Shown: piece after piece, positions 35,666 through 40,178 of the stretch | Layout: every line of letters begins with the position of its first letter | Numbering within the stretch: the stretch's first letter is position 1 | From: Acaryochloris sp. IP29b_bin.137 | Lineage (GTDB): Bacteria > Cyanobacteriota > Cyanobacteriia > Thermosynechococcales > Thermosynechococcaceae | DNA length: 40,178 bases | NCBI RefSeq assembly: GCF_028285745.1 | Contig: NZ_JANQOP010000300.1 | Location: forward strand, 1 to 40,178 | Direction of reading: 5' to 3' | The notes under the pieces: generated by a model | Databases searched by the model: none | The model's input: only the letters and a program-made list of their open reading frames with translations | Told to the model about the DNA's origin: nothing | Made by a program: the position numbers and the translations under genes

Positions 35666-35739
35666 CGGGGCGTAGCGCAGCTTGGTAGCGCACCACTTTG
35701 GGGTAGTGGGGGTCGTGGGTTCAAATCCCGCCGCTCCGA
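35666..35739 (+). tRNA. tRNA-Pro (GGG)
   Basis: Acceptor arms CGGGGCG and CGCTCCG pair (one G-T). The D-arm GCGCAGCTTGGTAGCGC, the anticodon arm CCACT/AGTGG with loop TTGGGGT (anticodon GGG), and the T-arm GTGGG TTCAAAT CCCGC are intact, with discriminator A. Just downstream is an integrase remnant, so its 3' end may have been the phage attachment site. Confidence 0.95.
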
Positions 35740-35747
35740 TTCTATTC

Positions 35748-35770
35748 AAACCTCCTTTGGTAGGGGGTTT
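35748..35770 (+). terminator. Probable terminator after tRNA-Pro
   Basis: AAACCTCC and GGGGGTTT pair (one T-G) around a seven-base loop, followed by TGTTG. It lies nine bases past the tRNA. The T-run is short, so strength is uncertain. Confidence 0.6.
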
Positions 35771-36012
35771 TGTTGCTTTAAACTCCTTGATTTCCGGCTC
35801 TGCCTATTCTCAATAAGCGGGGCAGTTTGGGGCATTTTAGGGGTGCTTAGGTCAATAATTGGGATAAAATCGAGATACTGAATTATTGATAAAAACGTTA
35901 TATGGTAAGGATTTTAGAAGATATTGAGAACCCGATTGAGATGAACTCACAATCTCAATTCGTATCCTAATCGAAACCAACGCGGAGAAAGGCAGCCAAG
36001 GGGACTGTTGTC

Positions 36013-36848
36013 GTGCAAGTCTTCAAAGAGCGTTTAAGGCTAGTTTGGAGCTATCTTGGCAAACGCTACTACCTCTATATTGGATTGCCAGATTCCACGG
36101 TGAACCGGATGGTTGCTGAGCAAAAGGCCCGCCAGACTGAGCTGGACATGGCCAGCGATAACTCCGATCCTAGTCTGAAAAAGTATAAGCCTCAGTCTGT
36201 TTCCAAAAAGAAGCAAATTACAGCAGTGGCACTTTCCCAACAGTACACGGATTACAAAGCTGCAGAGTTGTATCAGCGATCGCTAGAAAAGTACAATGCA
36301 GCGCAAACCTACCTGAGAAGATATTTTAAGGATAAACCTGCCAGCGCTATTTCAGAGCGAGAGGCTAAACAGTTCACTGATTGGCTTGCGCAGAAACTAG
36401 CTCCCATTACTGCTAAAGAACGACTTACTCTGGTTAAGGCTTGCTGGGCTTAGGCACTACGAAGAGACGTTTTATCAGACAACCCCTGGAGAGATTTAGT
36501 CTCCAGAATAAAAATTCCGCCAAAACAAATGCCGAAACCGTTCACCTGTGAAGAGATCGGGGCTATTATTCTTGCCTTCAGAACTGATCGCTACTATTAC
36601 CACTACTCTGATTACGTAGATCCTATTTGGGACAAGGTTGCCGTATAGGTGAAGCCATGGGGCTGAGATGGAAACACCTTTCAGAAGATTGTTCCACGGT
36701 CGATCGGCGAAACACTCAGTCGTGGGGTTCGTAAGGCTACTAAAACTAACCGGGCGAGATTTGTGACACTCACAGAAAAGCTGACCAAGATGCTGATAGG
36801 ACGTCGCCCGCCAGATTTCAAAGCAGACGTTGAAACTATCTGGAGCTA
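36013..36848 (+). pseudogene. Decayed phage-type tyrosine integrase
   Basis: The first 146 codons from 36013 are open and resemble the arm-binding and core-binding domains of tyrosine recombinases (YYLYIGLPDSTVNRMVAEQ, QQYTDYKAAELYQRSLEKYN). A TAG at 36451 interrupts the frame, but the reading continues (NPWRDLVSRIKIPPKQMPKP, FTCEEIGAII). The catalytic-domain piece GCRIGEAMGLRWKHL at about 36639-36683 is in another frame, with a frame return near 36700 (GVRKATKTNRARF). The C-terminal catalytic HXXR and Tyr segment is missing. It is therefore a dead integrase with at least one stop and two compensating frameshifts, lying 270 bases from tRNA-Pro: the expected place for a left prophage end. Confidence 0.85.
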
Positions 36849-37361
36849 TTGGCTAAAAAACTTGAGGTCAATATTAAATGGCTAGTGTTGGGCCGAGGAC
36901 CTATTCGGCGGTCGGATGGGGAGATTGGTGGTGATGGCACCTATGTCCAAATCCCCCTTTATGATGCTCGAGCAAGGGCTGGGGAAGGCATGATTGCTGA
37001 AGATAAGGAGCAAATCGAGGAGCTGATCGCGTTTAGTCGATCCTGGATTCGCAGTGAATTACGCACTAGTCCAGCTCAGTTGAGTTTGATTCATGTCAGT
37101 GGAGATTCGATGGAACCAACCCTGCGACCTGGGGATGTGGTGCTGGTGGATCAGCACCAAGCTGAAGGGGGTCCGGATGGGGGTTATGTGTTGCGCTGGG
37201 ATGGGCATCTGCAAATTAAACGTCTGCATTGGCTATCAGGAAAGGTTTTGAAGATTATTAGTGATAATCCCATCTATCAACCGATTGAGGTGGATTTATC
37301 TCAGTTGACAGAGGAGTTTCAGATTATTGGCCGAGTGATTTGGGGAGGCAAGCGGTTCTGA
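36849..37361 (+). CDS. S24 peptidase domain of a phage-type repressor, N-terminus lost
   Basis: A 170-residue reading frame with a TTG start. Residues 80-165 are an S24/LexA-like self-cleaving domain: VSGDSMEPTLRPGD with nucleophile Ser87, and HLQIKRLHW with Lys124. The first 18 residues (AKKLEVNIKWLVLGRGP) match the end of an XRE helix-turn-helix domain, but the helices before it are absent: upstream in this frame is a TGA within integrase-like DNA. A deletion between integrase and repressor explains this. An ATG at 36990 after GGGGAAGG could be used instead. It may be non-functional in DNA binding or act as a dominant partner (inference). Confidence 0.65.
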   Translation: MAKKLEVNIKWLVLGRGPIRRSDGEIGGDGTYVQIPLYDARARAGEGMIAEDKEQIEELIAFSRSWIRSELRTSPAQLSLIHVSGDSMEPTLRPGDVVLVDQHQAEGGPDGGYVLRWDGHLQIKRLHWLSGKVLKIISDNPIYQPIEVDLSQLTEEFQIIGRVIWGGKRF

Positions 37362-37391
37362 ACTTTGGTAATTGATGCAGGGTTTTGATGA

Positions 37392-38300
37392 CTACTCAAC
37401 ACCTTTAAAACGCCAGGGAACTGGATCAACTGCTACCCCATGCAGGTAAAGACCCCAGTGCAGGTGCGGGCCGGTTGATGCTCCCGTTGAGCCAACACCA
37501 CCGATCCGCTGCCCTGCGGTGACAAAGTCTCCTTCAGCAACGTCTATGCGGCTTAGGTGAATCATAATGCTCAACACGCCCTGACCGTGATCGATACCGA
37601 TGGTGTTTCCGTGGAGTTCGAAGCCGTCAACCACTCTTCCCACTAGCCGGACATAACCTGCCGCTGGGGAGACTACGGGCGACCCAGTGGCGGCAGCGTA
37701 ATCTACGCCTCGGTGGTAATAGTCTTTAGCAAACACGCCGTTGTAATATCGCCGGACACCAAATTCAGTACTGACATAGCCCTGGCTAGGGCGGGCCAGC
37801 GCGCCTTTCCAATAACGCTTTGGGGTGACGATGCGCTTGAATTTGTCGACGCGGTCAAATTCGTGATCGGTCCCCAAGTCGCTGCTGCCCGAGGGGAGCC
37901 AAATGCGCTGGGTGGCGAAGGAGCGACCTGCCAGGTTTACGGTTAGGTGACGCGATACGTCTGAGCCAGAAACATTCAATGTTAGCTGTCCAGGGGTATC
38001 TAGTGGACTAGTGGGAATCAATGCCCGATAACGATTGCCGGATACCTGAAAGCTGGGATAGTTGGTGCCGTTGACGGAAACAACTGGGGCAGTGCCAGCC
38101 GTTGAAGCGCTAGAGATCACGACCGAGATGGTATCGCCCAGCCTGGGGTTCGTTGGTGAGAGTGTCACCTCGTAGGCATGGGCGGCAGGACTCCAAAGGC
38201 GACCGCTGGCGACTGTGCTGACCATTGCCCCCACCATCGAGAGAAAAGCCCGACGCCTTATACGAGGGGAAATGACAGGACAAATTTTGGGTTGCTTCAT
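37392..38300 (-). CDS. Tat-exported M23 family metallopeptidase
   Basis: A 302-residue protein with a twin-arginine signal (IRRRAFLSMVG, then a moderate hydrophobic core, cleavage near AHAYE). Residues about 45-130 look like an Ig-like domain. The C-terminal 120 residues are a LytM/M23 endopeptidase: YYHRGVDYAAATGSPV holds the first His and the Asp, and HLHWGL holds the last zinc-site His pair, with MIHLSRID between. Such enzymes cut cell-wall peptide crosslinks or act as regulators. All zinc residues are present, so activity is expected. It converges with the S24 gene, 30 bases apart, and lies beyond the phage scar. Confidence 0.92.
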   Translation of the reverse strand: MKQPKICPVISPRIRRRAFLSMVGAMVSTVASGRLWSPAAHAYEVTLSPTNPRLGDTISVVISSASTAGTAPVVSVNGTNYPSFQVSGNRYRALIPTSPLDTPGQLTLNVSGSDVSRHLTVNLAGRSFATQRIWLPSGSSDLGTDHEFDRVDKFKRIVTPKRYWKGALARPSQGYVSTEFGVRRYYNGVFAKDYYHRGVDYAAATGSPVVSPAAGYVRLVGRVVDGFELHGNTIGIDHGQGVLSIMIHLSRIDVAEGDFVTAGQRIGGVGSTGASTGPHLHWGLYLHGVAVDPVPWRFKGVE

Positions 38301-38719
38301 AGCTTAAGGGGATTCAAAGCTCAATTTCTTGTTTACAAGCGTAACCATTCCAACTTAGGTAAGAGAAAAACATCTAAAAGCCTTATCCAAGAGCATCTTT
38401 AAAGATAGTAATTACCAATCCTGATCCAATCTATTTGTTGAAGCTAATAATACTCGTCTATTTGTTGAAGCTAATAATACTCGTCTATCATACGGTCCAA
38501 ATTTCTTAAACCCTCAAAAAGGATGATCTTCCCCAAATAAACCTCTTTTTATATTCTTTTGTCCTCATAATATTCAGGATTTGGTAGCACTGCAAGCTAG
38601 AGCATATATTGCCATTGCCTTTCAGCTCCATGCTCTTTCATTTGGTTAATCGTTGTCATAACTCTACAAGGTCTAAAATTAAACATAAACCTTTCCCGAC
38701 CATAACAGCACTAGCAACA
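38301..38719. repeat. 419-base intergenic region with a 27-bp tandem duplication
   Basis: No gene is seen between the M23 peptidase and the SelO-like gene. At 38431-38484 a 27-bp unit (CTATTTGTTGAAGCTAATAA plus seven more bases) occurs twice in direct tandem, with four further matching bases. It has no spacers and is not CRISPR. It looks like a recent slippage duplication. Promoters for both flanking divergent genes should be here. Confidence 0.7.
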
Positions 38720-40178
38720 ATGTCATATCCAGCTAAACCGTCTGCTGAGCCCTGCGTAACGACCTTCGATGAATTTGTTCAATTGGCGGATTATTCTCTG
38801 ATGGACACCTTAAATGCCGATCCTGATGCCACGGTCGATGGAGATGATCATCGTGCCCGCCAGGTTTTTTCTGGTCATTTCGTACCTGTGACACCCAAGC
38901 CGCTTGCAGAACCAGAATATGTAGCTCACAGCAGCACTTTTTTTAAGGAACTTGGGTTAAGCAATGAGCTGGCGCTGAATGAAAAATTTCGCCATGTATT
39001 TTCGGGTGATATCACTGCTGCCCATGAGCCTATGCGTCAGGTTGGCTGGGCGACGGGTTATGCCCTATCGATTCTTGGCACCGAATATATCCAACAATGT
39101 CCATTTGGTACGGGTAATGGTTATGGCGATGGTCGGGCGATATCTGTGTTTGAAGGAATCATCAATGGCCAACGCTGGGAAATGCAACTGAAGGGAGGTG
39201 GCCCAACACCATATTGCCGTGGTGGTGACGGCCGCGCAGTACTCCGTTCAAGTGTGCGTGAGTTTCTAGCACAAGAATATATGCAGGCTTTAGGTGTGCC
39301 AACATCGCGTGCTTTGACCCTGTATGTTTCTAAATCTGAGACTGTTAAGCGGCCTTGGTATTCACAAAACTCCTACTCCACTGACCCTGATATTTTGGTG
39401 GACGATCCTGTGGCCATTTCAACTCGCGTTGCACCCTCGTTTTTGCGCGTGGGGCAGCTAGAGTTATTTGCCCGCCGCGCTCGCAACAATGCTCATCCAA
39501 GAGCATTAGAAGAGTTGAGCATGATCGTGTCTCATTTAATTGAGCGAGAATACAAACGCGACATTAGTCAAAATCTTGGTTTTACAAATCAACTGGTTGA
39601 GTTGGCTAAGCTATTTCGCCAGCGTCTTACGTCACTGGTGGCCAACTGGCTACGTGTTGGTTATTGCCAGGGTAATTTTAACAGTGACAACTGCGCCGCT
39701 GGTGGCTTTACCCTCGACTATGGACCCTTTGGGTTTTGTGAAATTTTTGACCCTTGGTTTCAACCTTGGACCGGTGGCGCCGAACAATTTTCATTCTTCT
39801 ATCAGCCCATCGCAGCAGAAGCGAATTATTATATGTTTTGGAAAGCGGTGAGACCTCTACTGGCAGAAGATGCTGAAGCATTAGAACAGTTTGACCAAAT
39901 AGGCCGTGGCTTTGCAGAAGCCATGCAACAACAAGTCCAAAAAATGTGGGCAGCCAAACTGGGCTTGACTGAATTTACCCCAGAGCTGTTTAAGACATTA
40001 ATGCAGTTAATGACTGACTCAGAGGTAGATTACACCATTTTCTTCCGGGAGTTATCCCACATACCAGAGGATGTCTCAGCCTTGAAAAAGAGCTTCTATG
40101 GTAAAACGTCACAACAACTCGACGAGCAATGGCAATCTTGGCTAAACAGCTGGCGCGACCTTGTCATTAAGGACGGTA
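38720..40178 (+). CDS. selO: SelO-like protein adenylyltransferase (5' part, runs off window)
   Basis: 486 codons are visible, with no stop before the window end. SelO is a pseudokinase that transfers AMP to proteins. Family signs are [24 protein letters not shown] (split: Lys158, then [14 protein letters not shown] at 170-182), [14 protein letters not shown] and [11 protein letters not shown] with TLDYGPFGF (Asn324, Asp333 as metal ligands). The usual GYGGHQFGXWAGQLGDGRA loop is replaced by a shorter [12 protein letters not shown] at 129-140, so this is a divergent member. The start MSYPAKPS at 38720 has no clear ribosome site. It stands alone and faces right out of the window. Confidence 0.85.
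   Translation, partial: MSYPAKPSAEPCVTTFDEFVQLADYSLMDTLNADPDATVDGDDHRARQVFSGHFVPVTPKPLAEPEYVAHSSTFFKELGLSNELALNEKFRHVFSGDITAAHEPMRQVGWATGYALSILGTEYIQQCPFGTGNGYGDGRAISVFEGIINGQRWEMQLKGGGPTPYCRGGDGRAVLRSSVREFLAQEYMQALGVPTSRALTLYVSKSETVKRPWYSQNSYSTDPDILVDDPVAISTRVAPSFLRVGQLELFARRARNNAHPRALEELSMIVSHLIEREYKRDISQNLGFTNQLVELAKLFRQRLTSLVANWLRVGYCQGNFNSDNCAAGGFTLDYGPFGFCEIFDPWFQPWTGGAEQFSFFYQPIAAEANYYMFWKAVRPLLAEDAEALEQFDQIGRGFAEAMQQQVQKMWAAKLGLTEFTPELFKTLMQLMTDSEVDYTIFFRELSHIPEDVSALKKSFYGKTSQQLDEQWQSWLNSWRDLVIKDG

Noticed and set aside
38431-38488. Direct repeats that could suggest a CRISPR array
   Set aside because: Only two copies of 27 bp in direct tandem, with no spacers and no cas genes.

Overview
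The window looks like chromosomal DNA of a cyanobacterium. I found 17 copies of the HIP1 palindrome GCGATCGC by eye. Typical cyanobacterial families are present: rpoZ followed by a secreted partner and a DUF1818 gene, a DHNA-CoA-thioesterase-like protein, a Tll0287-type haem protein, a system II (Ccs/Res) cytochrome c assembly pair and an Uma2 nuclease. An Acaryochloris-like genome would fit, but that is a guess and was not tested.

Layout. (1) 36-1667: groEL, ended by a strong terminator. (2) 1747-11019, minus strand: a nine-kilobase haem block. In transcription order it holds a ResB-like and a CcsA-like cytochrome c assembly pair, a pentapeptide-repeat protein, then (after a 487-base gap) a membrane-anchored triple globin, a five-haem and a six-haem cytochrome c, a one-haem Tll0287-like lipoprotein, and a four-helix membrane protein whose histidine spacing matches a dihaem cytochrome b. 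(3) 11263-14033, plus: an Uma2 nuclease, pdxH, and a PlsY-like/PPDK-like fusion, followed by tRNA-Val(GAC). (4) 14.2-23.4 kb: a more variable region with a secreted GH5-like glycosidase, a VOC protein, an AglD-like membrane protein, a thioesterase, a STAND ATPase, an AT-rich secretin-like gene and an unknown membrane protein. (5) 23.5-35.6 kb: mostly ordinary housekeeping genes. These are ilvD, lepB, a phytase-like lipoprotein, a DUF1499 protein, an Ada-like methyltransferase, a DUF3303 protein, a GNAT acetyltransferase, an orphan TAXI binding protein, a dipeptidase, a VOC protein, an alanine-glyoxylate-type aminotransferase, and the rpoZ operon. (6) 35666-37361: tRNA-Pro(GGG) followed by a decayed phage integrase and an S24 repressor lacking its DNA-binding domain, which together read as a prophage scar. 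(7) A Tat-exported M23 peptidase and a SelO-like pseudokinase gene that runs off the window end.

The most interesting part is the haem block. If all predicted sites are filled, the five downstream genes would carry about 17 haems: 3 globin, 5+6+1 c-type and 2 b-type. They suggest an electron path between the quinone pool and periplasmic or lumenal cytochromes, together with an oxygen- or NO-binding globin at the membrane. The neighbouring, divergent Ccs pair may be dedicated to loading haem on these cytochromes, one of which has a CX4CH site. The family assignments are read from sequence. The pathway is inference.
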